In this document: in pieces, positions 1 to 8,720 of the stretch
Layout: each line of letters opens with the position of its first letter
How positions within the stretch are numbered: position 1 is the first letter of the stretch
Assembly (NCBI RefSeq): GCF_014262665.1
Contig: NZ_CP046883.1
Location: 310,001-374,000 of the forward strand
Direction: 5' to 3'
DNA length: 64,000 bases
From: Corynebacterium anserum
Lineage (GTDB): Bacteria; Actinomycetota; Actinomycetes; Mycobacteriales; Mycobacteriaceae
The notes under the pieces: generated by a model
What the model saw: the letters and a program-made list of their open reading frames with translations, nothing else
Databases searched by the model: none
Told to the model about the DNA's origin: nothing
Program-made: the position numbers and the translations under genes

Positions 1-1393
1 CCATATCTTCCCAGTCGCGAACCTTCTTGCGCTCGCGGCCTTCGGCCTCTCCAAGCTCACGCTCTACCTTGTCCAGGGCGTACCAGCCAGCCCACGTAGT
101 GTAGTTAAGTCCCTTGTCCTCCAAGAAAGCATCGACGGCTTCGAGTTCTGGCTGCTCAGGGGCAAAGCCCAGCCCAGCTTCGTGGTCTGCTAGGAGATTC
201 GCAACGGCTTCGTTTGCGTCGCCCTTGGTGTTACCGATCAGGCCGACGGGACCGCGACGAATCCAGCCAGTGGCGTAGACGCCCTCGAGGCGCTCACGCT
301 TCTCAGCTTCTGGATCAGCTGAGCCTGGAACACCTGCGATTCCGTCAGCAGTAGGCCCTTCGGTGAGCACGCGACCGCCAACGTTAGGGAGCACGTTTTC
401 CTTAGTGTCCCACGGCAGATCGGCTTGTTCATCGGATTTGTAGCCCACGGCGCGGTAGACGGCACCCACCGGCCACTCGGTGAGTTTTCCGGTGCCTCTG
501 ACGGATCCATCGCCGGTGAGTTCAGTTCGCTCGGTGACTAGGGCGATGACCTTGCCGTTCTCGTCAGTTTTCACCTCGTGAGGGGACTCGAAGAAGTGTA
601 GGTAGAGCTTGTGGGGGGCTCCCTTGGGGTCGGCAATAGCGTACTGCTCGAGCAGGGTGCAGACCATGTCTTGAATCTTGGAGGAACGGCGGGCGTTTTC
701 GGAGCCCTCGTCGTAATCGATGTCCTCAGGGTTGACCACAATCTCGATCGTGTCGGAGTAGTTGAGTTCCTTGAGCTCCAGCGGAGTGAATTTCGCCTGA
801 GCTGGGCCGCGGCGACCGAAGACGTGAACCTCTTTGGCCTTGTTCTGCTTGAGAGAGTCGTAAACGTTGTCGGGGATTTCCGTGACGCGTAGTTCGTCGC
901 CCGTCTTGGCTAGTATGCGGGCGACGTCCAGGCCCACGTTGCCCACACCGATGACGGCGACGGATTCGGCTTCGAGGTTCCATGATGCGTCGAAGTCGGG
1001 GTTGGCATCGTAGAAGCCGACGAACTCGCCGGCGCCGATGGTGTGTTCACCGCCGGGAATGGTGAGGTCTCGGTCATCGGTGGCGCCGGTGGCGTAGATA
1101 ACTGCGTCGTAGTACTTCTTGAGCTCTTCGAGGGTGATGTCCTTGCCTACGTTGATGTTGCCGAACAGGCGAATCTGTGGCTTGTCCAGCACTTTGTGGA
1201 GGGATTTGATGATGCCCTTAATACGTGGGTGATCGGGAGCCACGCCATAGCGGATGAGACCGAATGGTGCTGGCATGCGCTCGTAGATGTCGATTGCTAC
1301 GTCGATCTCGGACTTGGTGAGTGCATCGGATGCGTAGATACCGGCGGGGCCGGAGCCAATGACGGCAACTCGGAGCGGACGGTTTTCAGCCAT
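1..1393 (-). CDS. fpr2: Ferredoxin/flavodoxin-NADP+ reductase (FprA-type), 3' end cut by the window
   Basis: Adrenodoxin-reductase-like FAD enzyme that passes electrons from NADPH to ferredoxin, here presumably for sulfite reduction. Read on the minus strand from ATG at 1393, it has an N-terminal FAD dinucleotide fold (VIGSGPAGIYASD) and a central NADP fold (VIGVGNVGLDVAR). The C-terminal stretch WIRRGPVGLIGNTKGD is typical of the family. About 464 codons are visible, close to full length; the stop lies before base 1. It is divergent from cysI across a region with two McbR-like operators, the same arrangement as C. glutamicum fpr2-cysI. Co-regulation with cysI is inferred from that shared region. 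Confidence 0.9.
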   Translation of the reverse strand, partial: MAENRPLRVAVIGSGPAGIYASDALTKSEIDVAIDIYERMPAPFGLIRYGVAPDHPRIKGIIKSLHKVLDKPQIRLFGNINVGKDITLEELKKYYDAVIYATGATDDRDLTIPGGEHTIGAGEFVGFYDANPDFDASWNLEAESVAVIGVGNVGLDVARILAKTGDELRVTEIPDNVYDSLKQNKAKEVHVFGRRGPAQAKFTPLELKELNYSDTIEIVVNPEDIDYDEGSENARRSSKIQDMVCTLLEQYAIADPKGAPHKLYLHFFESPHEVKTDENGKVIALVTERTELTGDGSVRGTGKLTEWPVGAVYRAVGYKSDEQADLPWDTKENVLPNVGGRVLTEGPTADGIAGVPGSADPEAEKRERLEGVYATGWIRRGPVGLIGNTKGDANEAVANLLADHEAGLGFAPEQPELEAVDAFLEDKGLNYTTWAGWYALDKVERELGEAEGRERKKVRDWEDM

Positions 1394-1481
1394 GAATTCT
1401 TCTGATTCCTTGCATGAATTGTGTTTTTGTTCCTCTGCCACACTAGCCGTTTACGTGCGAGTAGTGGTCACTAGACCCGCA

Positions 1482-1503
1482 CTATAGACAGAGTTGTCTA
1501 TAG
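1482..1503. promoter_or_regulatory. McbR-type operator 1 (fpr2/cysI intergenic)
   Basis: Perfect 22-bp palindrome CTATAGAC-N6-GTCTATAG containing the exact TAGAC-N6-GTCTA box known for McbR, the TetR-type repressor of sulfur and methionine genes in C. glutamicum. It lies between divergent fpr2 and cysI. Confidence 0.85.
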
Positions 1504-1561
1504 ATTGCAAGAAATTGCTTGAAATTCTGAACAGATCGGTCTAGTGTTTCGGGCAGACATA

Positions 1562-1577
1562 TAGACAGGTTTGTCTA
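1562..1577. promoter_or_regulatory. McbR-type operator 2 (just before cysI)
   Basis: TAGAC-AGGTTT-GTCTA, an exact match to the McbR consensus, 41 bp upstream of the chosen cysI start and 77 bp from operator 1. An ATG at 1582 would sit almost on the operator, which argues for the later cysI start. Confidence 0.85.
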
Positions 1578-1617
1578 GGGCATGACTCCCAGAGAACGAT
1601 TCCGAGGAAAACAAGAG

Positions 1618-3294
1618 ATGACTACTTCCACCCCACGCAAGCGCACCCGCAAGGCAAACAAGCCGCAGGGGCAGTGGTTGGTCGACGGCAAGGAGCCACT
1701 CAACGACGATGAGCGCATCAAGCAAGAAGACGTCGGTCTGAGTGTGATGCAACGTGTCCGAGACATCTACTCCAAGGAAGGGTTTGCCTCCATTCCTCCC
1801 GAGGACTTGGCGCCCCGTTTCAAGTGGATTGGCATGTACACTCAGCGCAAACCATTTCTCGACGGCACCAAAACATCCACCCTGACCAATGCGGAACTGC
1901 AAGACGAATACTTTATGATGCGCATCCGCATTGATGGAGGCCTGCTGGATAACAAACAGTTGCGCGTCCTAGGTGAGGTCTCCCGTGACTACGCTCGCAA
2001 CACCGCGGACTTCACAGACCGTCAAAATCTCCAGCTCCACTACGTCAAGATTGAGGATGTTCCGACGATCTGGGACAAGCTTGGCAGCGTAGGCCTAGAC
2101 ACCAACTTTGGGTGTGGCGATGTGCCGCGCGTTGTCCTCGGCTCCCCGGTGGCTGGGATCGCCAAAGATGAAATCATCGACGCCAGCCCTGCCATAGAAA
2201 CAGTCGTCAAGGACATCCTGCCGCGTGAAGAGCTGCACAACCTACCGCGGAAATTCAAATCTGCTATTTCCGGAAACAAGCGGCAGGACATCACCCACGA
2301 GATCCAGGACCTCGCCTTCATAGGCTCCGAGCATCCTGAACATGGGCCGGGTTTCGATGTGTGGGTTGGGGGAGGCCTGTCTACAAACCCGATGCTTTCT
2401 CAACGCCTCGGTGTGTGGTGCTCCCTTGAGCAGGTACCAGATGTGTGGCTTAACGTGGTGCGCATCTTCCGTGATTATGGGTACCGGCGCATGCGTAATC
2501 GCGCGCGTCTCAAATTCCTCGTCGCTGAGTGGGGTGTAGAGAAATTCCGTCACGTGTTGGAAGAGGACTACCTGGGATATGTGTTGCCCGACGGTCCCGA
2601 GCCGGAAACTGTCACAGGATACCGAGACCACGTTGGGATCTATGAACAGCGGGATGGCAAATTCTACCTGGGGGTGAAACCTACAGTCGGGCATACCGAT
2701 GGTGAACAGCTCATAGAACTAGCCGATCTCGCGGATAAGTACGGCGTCACTCGCCTACGCACAACCGCAGACAAAGAATTGCTGTTTCTCGATCTGGAGC
2801 GCGCGCAGGCCGACAAGTTGGCGTCAGAATTGGAAAAAATCGGCCTTTCCGCTAACCCCAGCGCGTTTCGTCGGGACATCATTTCATGCACCGGTTTGGA
2901 ATTCTGCAAGTTGGCGCACGTGGTCACCAAACAACGCGCCATTCAACTGGTCGACGAGCTGGAAGAACGCCTCGGTGACCTTGACGTGCCCTTGAAGATC
3001 TCCCTCAATGGCTGCCCCAATTCGTGTGCTCGTGCACAAGTGGCAGACATCGGTCTCTCCGGCAAGATCCTCACCAACGACGAGGGCGAACGAGTCGAAG
3101 GCTTTCAAGTGCACCTCGGAGGCGCCGTTGGTTGTGGGCCGCAATTCGGTAAGAAAGTACGCGGCAATAACGTCTACTCCACAGAGCTCGGTGACTATGT
3201 GGTGCGCATTGTACAGAATTTCAAGAAAGATCGCTCTGATGGAGAACAATTCCGTGACTGGGTGAGCCGGGCCGATGAAAACTTACTGGTATAA
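1618..3294 (+). CDS. cysI: Ferredoxin-dependent sulfite (nitrite/sulfite) reductase
   Basis: Six-electron reduction of sulfite to sulfide with siroheme and a [4Fe-4S] cluster. The cluster ligands are visible as CTGLEFC and, about 60 residues later, NGCPNSC; the protein has the usual two ferredoxin-like repeats. Start ATG 1618 is chosen because GAGGAAA lies 8 nt upstream and the N-terminus (MTTSTPRKRTRKANKP) resembles C. glutamicum CysI; an in-frame ATG at 1582 has no ribosome site and touches operator 2. It is followed after 16 bp by cysX. Electrons probably come from Fpr2 via a ferredoxin or CysX. Confidence 0.95.
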   Translation: MTTSTPRKRTRKANKPQGQWLVDGKEPLNDDERIKQEDVGLSVMQRVRDIYSKEGFASIPPEDLAPRFKWIGMYTQRKPFLDGTKTSTLTNAELQDEYFMMRIRIDGGLLDNKQLRVLGEVSRDYARNTADFTDRQNLQLHYVKIEDVPTIWDKLGSVGLDTNFGCGDVPRVVLGSPVAGIAKDEIIDASPAIETVVKDILPREELHNLPRKFKSAISGNKRQDITHEIQDLAFIGSEHPEHGPGFDVWVGGGLSTNPMLSQRLGVWCSLEQVPDVWLNVVRIFRDYGYRRMRNRARLKFLVAEWGVEKFRHVLEEDYLGYVLPDGPEPETVTGYRDHVGIYEQRDGKFYLGVKPTVGHTDGEQLIELADLADKYGVTRLRTTADKELLFLDLERAQADKLASELEKIGLSANPSAFRRDIISCTGLEFCKLAHVVTKQRAIQLVDELEERLGDLDVPLKISLNGCPNSCARAQVADIGLSGKILTNDEGERVEGFQVHLGGAVGCGPQFGKKVRGNNVYSTELGDYVVRIVQNFKKDRSDGEQFRDWVSRADENLLV

Positions 3295-3310
3295 GGCAGG
3301 TTGAGCACCA

Positions 3311-3529
3311 ATGTCCGTTCCAGATCACGATGTCTTGCCACCGGTGAACGAGGCGATCGGCGGAAAGACGGCGCATGTCAATGGGCGACGAGCTACAGTC
3401 AACAACTGCCCCTACTGCACTTCTGCTAACTTGTGGCCGGATGTAGAAACGGATAATGCCTGGCAGTGCCACGAATGCCTGCGGGTATTCTCCGTGAAAT
3501 TCCACGGCCAACTACATCGGGGTTTCTAG
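3311..3529 (+). CDS. cysX: Small ferredoxin-like CysX protein
   Basis: 72-residue protein with two C-x2-C pairs (CPYC and CHEC), which could bind a metal or iron-sulfur centre. The position directly after cysI is that of cysX in C. glutamicum, where the product is thought to donate electrons to sulfite reductase. The ATG at 3311 follows cysI by 16 bp; the ribosome site is weak (AGGCAGGTTGAG). The rest of the cys operon does not follow here; an ABC exporter intervenes. Confidence 0.8.
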   Translation: MSVPDHDVLPPVNEAIGGKTAHVNGRRATVNNCPYCTSANLWPDVETDNAWQCHECLRVFSVKFHGQLHRGF

Positions 3530-3687
3530 GCTCTCCAGTCTTGCTGCGGTTTCCTCCTGTTGGCAGTGTTTTGTGTGGTTGCCTCTGCTTCCCCGGCTTT
3601 TCGGATTTCCGGACGTTTTTTAACGCACGCTTCGGAACATTTCTAGAGGTTTTTTGGGGAATAGAGCGGGCTTAATAGACTGAGTGC
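3530..3687. other. cysX-exporter gap with -10 box before the exporter
   Basis: 158 bp without a gene. It ends in TAGACT at 3676-3681, 6 nt before the exporter ATG at 3688 and without a clear Shine-Dalgarno, so the exporter mRNA may be leaderless with its own promoter. No strong terminator hairpin was seen after cysX. Confidence 0.4.
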
Positions 3688-5166
3688 ATGGTTGACGACC
3701 CGTCGAAAATCCCCAGTTCAGACGACCCTAAGTGGTTGCTGAAAACCACCCTCTCGCAACGTCCGTGGACACACATAGCAGCCCTTGGGGTGCTGCTGAA
3801 TTTCCTGTGTAACGCGACCGTGCCCATCATAGTCGGTAAGGCGATTGACGATGCAGTGGCAACTTCTCACTACGCCCGTCTCATCCACTGGCTGCTTCTT
3901 CTCGCCATCGTTTTTGCGGTGTCCACAGCGAGCATGTACTTCGGGCGTTACATCATGACGCGCTCGATGCTACTGGTCAACCACCAATTACGCACGATGG
4001 TCACAGACCGTATCCAAGATCCAAAAGGATTTCGTGGCAAAGACCGTACAGCCGGAGGTCTTCTTTCTGTTGCCAGCAATGACACCACGAAGGTCGCCGA
4101 TGTCATGTTCCTTGCTGTATTCCCCGTGGCTGAGATCGGGTCACTAATATACATGTCCGTTGTAGTGCTGACGATCCACGTCCCCTTGGGAATCGGTGTA
4201 CTGGTCGCAGGACCCATCGTGGTGATGATCGCGCTACGAGCAGCCCAGCCATTGCGGGCTCAGTCAGGAGAACGTCAACGAGCCGTGGCGAAGACAGCGT
4301 CGATGGCTACCGACCTCGTCCAAGGGTTGAGGATTCTCAAGGGATTGGGGGCGATTGCGTCGGTGAACAAAAGATATACAGCGCAATCCACGCAGGCTTA
4401 CGAGGCAACGGTAGGGGCTAACAAGGCCCAGGCGGCGCTCAACGGTGTCACGGAATCCACGGGTGCTCTCTACGTGGCGGTGGTAGGAGTTTTCGCCGGA
4501 TGGTTGGGGTTGAAGGGGCAGATCACGATTGGTGAGTTGATCACGGTAGTGGGGATGACCCAGTTCATTATCACCCCAATGACCATGCTAGGGAAGAACA
4601 TTGCTGAAAAGGTAGCCACCGGACAAGCGAGCGCACAGCGCATTCTCGATGTTCTGAACGCACCGGCTGAGCAGCGAGCGCCCATTGACGACGAGGAGAT
4701 GAATCGCCTGTTGACCCAGATCGACGAAGGCTTGACGGTGGTATCCGGGGATGAGGCCCTCTCCTTGGTGGACACGCTGGATCGCATGTCCACAACCCGC
4801 GTTATTGTCGCCCCCCATGCGGCGGACCTATTCGACGCCAGTGTGGCTGACAACGTCCACCCAGATCGAGATACGGCGTTATGGGCTCTGGAGGTAGCGG
4901 CAGTGACTGATATTCCCGGAGGCCCCGATAAGCGCGTGGGAGAAGGTGGCAACCAACTATCGGGCGGACAGCGACAACGTGTAGCGCTGGCGCGGGCTAT
5001 CGCAGCAAACCCGGACGTTCTTGTGCTACAGGATCCGACGACTGCGGTGGATTCCATTACTGAGCAGCGTATTGCCGAACGAGTGACGGCGGCGAGAGCA
5101 GGAAGGCGCACGATCGTGGTGACCCAAGCACCAGCGTGGCGGGCGGAGGCGAATCACTGTGTCTGA
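3688..5166 (+). CDS. ABC exporter half-transporter A with degenerate nucleotide-binding domain
   Basis: 492-residue half-exporter: about six transmembrane segments (roughly residues 25-290) fused to a C-terminal nucleotide-binding domain. The domain is odd. The Walker A P-loop is absent (the region reads GLTVVSGDEALSLVD), the catalytic Glu after Walker B is replaced (VLVLQDPTT), and the H-loop His is missing (IVVTQAPAW), yet the signature LSGGQRQR is intact. This is the pattern of the non-catalytic half of a heterodimeric exporter. Its stop overlaps the start of the next gene by 8 bp, so the two halves are surely made together. Substrate unknown. Confidence 0.85.
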   Translation: MVDDPSKIPSSDDPKWLLKTTLSQRPWTHIAALGVLLNFLCNATVPIIVGKAIDDAVATSHYARLIHWLLLLAIVFAVSTASMYFGRYIMTRSMLLVNHQLRTMVTDRIQDPKGFRGKDRTAGGLLSVASNDTTKVADVMFLAVFPVAEIGSLIYMSVVVLTIHVPLGIGVLVAGPIVVMIALRAAQPLRAQSGERQRAVAKTASMATDLVQGLRILKGLGAIASVNKRYTAQSTQAYEATVGANKAQAALNGVTESTGALYVAVVGVFAGWLGLKGQITIGELITVVGMTQFIITPMTMLGKNIAEKVATGQASAQRILDVLNAPAEQRAPIDDEEMNRLLTQIDEGLTVVSGDEALSLVDTLDRMSTTRVIVAPHAADLFDASVADNVHPDRDTALWALEVAAVTDIPGGPDKRVGEGGNQLSGGQRQRVALARAIAANPDVLVLQDPTTAVDSITEQRIAERVTAARAGRRTIVVTQAPAWRAEANHCV

Positions 5167-6904
5167 ACGTTTTCCCCTGGCTACATGGCAACAAGTCCGG
5201 GGTGAGGTTAGCTCCCAGATTAAGACTGTGTCCGGTGCTGGTAGACGTGCCCTTGTCGCCGTCTTAGCACTCGCCATGGGTGCATGGCTGACCGTACAGG
5301 TTCCACAGATGCTTGGGCGCATCGTGGACTGTGTGCGCGGCGATGGTGAAAGCCTGGGGCTCTTAGGCGTCCTGCTTGTTTTAGCTGCAATCGGCGGCGC
5401 TGTATTCAATGCGCTGGGCTTCTTCACGCTTTCTACGCTCAGTGAGCGAGTGATCGCCAATGTGCGGGAAACGATGGTCGCCACCGCCCTCGGCTTACCG
5501 TTGCACCGTGTGGAGGAGGCGGGCACAGGGGATCTCGTGAGCCGCTCGACAGACGACGTGGCTGAGGTCTCTAGTGCCGTGACGGACACGTTGCCAATTC
5601 TCGCGACCAGTGTGTTTACCATTGCCGCCACGGCTGTGGCGCTTGTGACGGTGGATCCCCGCATGTTGGTTATTATGCTGGTCTCTGCTCCGGTTTATTG
5701 GCTGGGAGCGCGTAGATACCTTGCTGTTGCACCGGACAGGTACGCAGAGGAACGTGCGGCGATGGCTGAGCGAGCGCGCCGGTTTTTAGAAGCTATCCGC
5801 GGCCGTGCAACTGTTCGTGCGTTTTCTATGGAGGACAGGATGCACCGTAGCATTTACGATTCCTCGTTCTCCGTCGTAATCAAGGGGATGAAAGCTCGCC
5901 AGTCCATGTTTAACCTGCAACTATGGATTTCTCTGGGAGAGTTCATCAATGTCGGTGGTACTGTCCTTGTGGGGTTTTATATGGTGCAGGCTGGGGTGGT
6001 TTCTGTGGGTGCCGTCACTGGTGCAGCGCTGATGATGATCCGTATTCGTGGTCCGATCATGCAGCTGATGCGTGTGATGGATACCGTTCAGTCGGCGTAT
6101 GCATCTCTTGCTCGCATCGTGGGGGTGACATTGAAACCGCCACTGCCAGTGCCAGATTCCGGGGCGGGGCCGGTGCGCGGCGAGGTAGTGCTGCAGGATG
6201 TGTGTTTCAGCTACGGGGAAGGGCACGCTGCGGTTCAGAACGTCAGTTTTTCCATCAAACCCGGTGAGACCGTGGCGTTGGTGGGTGCGTCGGGAGCCGG
6301 GAAGTCTACGGTGGCTGCTGTGCTGATGGGGTTGCGCATACCAGAATCCGGCACGGTCACTCTGGATGGGATGCCTGTACACAAGCTATCCGATAGGGAA
6401 CGTGCGCGGCGTTTAGCGATGGTATCGCAGGAGGTGCATACATTTTCGGGTTCTTTGCGCGATGATCTCACGCTGGCCAACGAGGATGCCAGCGATGAAG
6501 AATTGATCGAGGTGTTGAAGCGGGTCGGAGCAGACTGGTTTGTTCATTTACCGCGTGGATTGGATACTGAAGTGGGGGCAATGGGTATCAGGCTAGATCC
6601 GGTGGAATCACAGCAACTAGCGTTGGCGCGTGTACTGCTGATGGATCCGGCCGTGGTGGTGATGGATGAGGCTACTGCGGAGGCCGGCAGTGTGCATGCT
6701 GATGTTTTGGAAAGGGCTGCGGATGAGGTATCTGCAGGTAGAAGCGTTCTCATGGTGGCTCATCGGTTGGATCAAGCGGCCAAGGCAGACCGGGTGATGG
6801 TCATGGAAAACGGGCGCATTGTCGAGAGTGGGGCGCACCAAGATCTCGTGGATCGAGGCGGAATTTATACGCATTTGTGGGAGGCGTGGATACGAGGGCG
6901 TTGA
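5159..6904 (+). CDS. ABC exporter half-transporter B with catalytic Walker A/B
   Basis: 581-residue half-exporter, GTG start inside the end of the preceding gene. An N-terminal six-helix transmembrane domain is followed by a nucleotide-binding domain with a good Walker A (GASGAGKST), Walker B plus Glu (VVVMDEAT) and H-loop His (VAHRLD). The signature motif is destroyed (RLDPVESQQ in place of LSGGQ). Together with half A this gives one complete ATP site (B Walker A/B with A signature) and one dead site. The pair lies between cysX and cysH, which are contiguous in C. glutamicum; whether it exports a sulfur compound is open. Confidence 0.88.
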   Translation: MSERFPLATWQQVRGEVSSQIKTVSGAGRRALVAVLALAMGAWLTVQVPQMLGRIVDCVRGDGESLGLLGVLLVLAAIGGAVFNALGFFTLSTLSERVIANVRETMVATALGLPLHRVEEAGTGDLVSRSTDDVAEVSSAVTDTLPILATSVFTIAATAVALVTVDPRMLVIMLVSAPVYWLGARRYLAVAPDRYAEERAAMAERARRFLEAIRGRATVRAFSMEDRMHRSIYDSSFSVVIKGMKARQSMFNLQLWISLGEFINVGGTVLVGFYMVQAGVVSVGAVTGAALMMIRIRGPIMQLMRVMDTVQSAYASLARIVGVTLKPPLPVPDSGAGPVRGEVVLQDVCFSYGEGHAAVQNVSFSIKPGETVALVGASGAGKSTVAAVLMGLRIPESGTVTLDGMPVHKLSDRERARRLAMVSQEVHTFSGSLRDDLTLANEDASDEELIEVLKRVGADWFVHLPRGLDTEVGAMGIRLDPVESQQLALARVLLMDPAVVVMDEATAEAGSVHADVLERAADEVSAGRSVLMVAHRLDQAAKADRVMVMENGRIVESGAHQDLVDRGGIYTHLWEAWIRGR

Positions 6905-6978
6905 GGGGCTCGCTGCTGATTTCTCTGTGAGGGTTGCCGAAAATGAACCGATTGGTCTAGTCTTTGGGGGAGCGATTA

Positions 6979-6994
6979 TAGACCGATCGGTCTA
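6979..6994. promoter_or_regulatory. McbR-type operator 3 (cysH promoter)
   Basis: TAGAC-CGATCG-GTCTA, an exact McbR-type box and fully palindromic, 30 bp upstream of cysH. A partial copy (CCGATTGGTCTAG) lies about 30 bp earlier at 6948-6960. It gives the cysHDNY half its own sulfur-responsive promoter after the exporter insertion. Confidence 0.85.
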
Positions 6995-7023
6995 AATTAC
7001 TGTGCAACGAGGAGATGAACCCC

Positions 7024-7818
7024 ATGGAACTGGGACAATCTGCCGGTTTTCTTGGCGGAGGCTCGGGTGACTACCGAGACCCAGCAATCAGCCCAGACGG
7101 CGCTCCTACCACCACCGCCCAGCTGAGCGACGAACAGCGTGCCCAGCACAGGGCACTGGTGGCGGAATGGAATGACAAGTTGGAAGGAACGTCAGCCGAA
7201 GGGATCATGGACTGGGCGGCAACCCACGTCAGTGGAAAAATCGCCGTCACAATGTCCATGCAGGACACCATCCTCGCCGAATTGGCAGAGGGGCGGCTCC
7301 TTAACGCAGAACTCGTATTCTTGGATACCGGTTACCACTTTGACGAGACCATAGAAACGCGTGACAAGGTCGCCGAGCGCTACCACCTTCCGCTGACCAA
7401 CGTGCGCCCAGTGCTGAGCCGTGAGGAACAGGACGAGACCTACGGGCCGCGCCTGTATTCCCGTAACCCGTCCGCGTGCTGCCGAATGCGCAAGGTCGAG
7501 CCGTTGGCTCGCATGCTCAATCCCTACGAGGCGTGGGTGACGGGAATACGCCGCGTCGATAACCCTCTCCGAGCCACGACACCAATCCTCGACGTGGATC
7601 GCACCGGGCGCCTCAAGATCAACCCGATCGCGGCATGGAGTGACGAGGACGTAGAGAACTACATCACGGATCACAAACTCATCATTAACCCCCTCACCGC
7701 CCAGGGCTACCCATCCATCGGCTGCGCCACGTGCACATTGCCCGTCGCAGAAGGTGATGACCCTCGCTCCGGCCGCTGGGCCGGAACCAACAAGACAGAA
7801 TGCGGACTTCATACATGA
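7024..7818 (+). CDS. cysH: Adenylylsulfate (APS) reductase
   Basis: Reduces APS to sulfite. The C-terminal ECGLHT carries the active cysteine, and the two Cys pairs SACCR and GCATC mark the [4Fe-4S] APS-reductase subtype rather than the cluster-free PAPS type. GAGGAG at 7009-7014 fits ATG 7024 (9 nt spacing) better than the in-frame ATG at 7015, which touches it. The stop overlaps the cysD start as ATGA, indicating translational coupling. Controlled by operator 3 just upstream. Confidence 0.93.
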   Translation: MELGQSAGFLGGGSGDYRDPAISPDGAPTTTAQLSDEQRAQHRALVAEWNDKLEGTSAEGIMDWAATHVSGKIAVTMSMQDTILAELAEGRLLNAELVFLDTGYHFDETIETRDKVAERYHLPLTNVRPVLSREEQDETYGPRLYSRNPSACCRMRKVEPLARMLNPYEAWVTGIRRVDNPLRATTPILDVDRTGRLKINPIAAWSDEDVENYITDHKLIINPLTAQGYPSIGCATCTLPVAEGDDPRSGRWAGTNKTECGLHT

Positions 7819-8720
7819 GCAATACACCCCTATCCCCGCACCTTGCTGCACTGGAAGCAGAATCCATCGAGATCCTGCGCGAAGTAGCAGGTCAATTCGA
7901 CCGTCCTGCGCTGTTATTCTCAGGCGGGAAAGATTCCGTCGTGGTGCTGGAACTCGCCAAGCGAGCTTTCGCACCGGCTGCTGTGCCCTTCGAACTGCTC
8001 CATGTGGATACCGGCCACAATTTTCCGGAAGTGATCCAGTTTCGAGACGAAGTAGCAGCTGACCCACGAGTCACGTTGCACGTGGCACATGTTCAGGATT
8101 GGATCGATTCCGGCGCAGTGCAAGAACGCCCCGATGGTACCCGCAATCCCCTACAGACCGTGCCCTTGGTCGAAACTATCCGCAACCGTGGCTACGATGC
8201 CGTCCTCGGGGGAGCACGTCGTGACGAAGAAAAAGCCCGGGCCAAAGAACGTGTGTTTTCCGTGCGTGATTCTTTTGGCGGATGGAACCCGCGACGCCAA
8301 CGGCCAGAGTTGTGGGGACTGTACAACGGACGCCATCAAGCGGGGGAGAACATTCGCGTGTTCCCGATTTCAAACTGGACAGAGGCTGATGTCTGGGATT
8401 ACATCCGCGACCGTGATGTGACAGTGCCAGAGATCTACTACGCCCACGAGCGGGAAGTTTTTGAACGCAGTGGTATGTGGCTGACCGCCGGTGAATGGGG
8501 AGGCCCGAGGGAGGGAGAACAGACCGTCACACAGACCGTGCGCTATCGCACCGTAGGGGATATGTCCTGTACCGGCGCGGTGCTTTCTCAGGCACGCAGC
8601 ATCGACGAGGTCATTGAGGAAATACGCCAATCCACGACTACCGAGCGGGGCGCCACCCGCGCTGATGACAAACTGTCCGAATCCTCCATGGAAGACCGCA
8701 AGAAAGAAGGTTACTTCTGA
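7815..8720 (+). CDS. cysD: Sulfate adenylyltransferase subunit 2
   Basis: Catalytic subunit of ATP sulfurylase (sulfate + ATP to APS). It has the PP-loop SGGKDSVV near residue 40 and the family C-terminus GATRADDKLSESSMEDRKKEGYF-like tail (ending EDRKKEGYF). Start ATG 7815 overlaps the cysH stop; the stop overlaps the cysN start as TGATG. It partners with CysN, the GTPase subunit encoded next. Confidence 0.95.
   Translation: MSNTPLSPHLAALEAESIEILREVAGQFDRPALLFSGGKDSVVVLELAKRAFAPAAVPFELLHVDTGHNFPEVIQFRDEVAADPRVTLHVAHVQDWIDSGAVQERPDGTRNPLQTVPLVETIRNRGYDAVLGGARRDEEKARAKERVFSVRDSFGGWNPRRQRPELWGLYNGRHQAGENIRVFPISNWTEADVWDYIRDRDVTVPEIYYAHEREVFERSGMWLTAGEWGGPREGEQTVTQTVRYRTVGDMSCTGAVLSQARSIDEVIEEIRQSTTTERGATRADDKLSESSMEDRKKEGYF

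Noticed and set aside
1582-1617. Longer cysI starting at ATG 1582
   Set aside because: No ribosome site, start abuts an McbR operator, and ATG 1618 has GAGGAAA at ideal distance.
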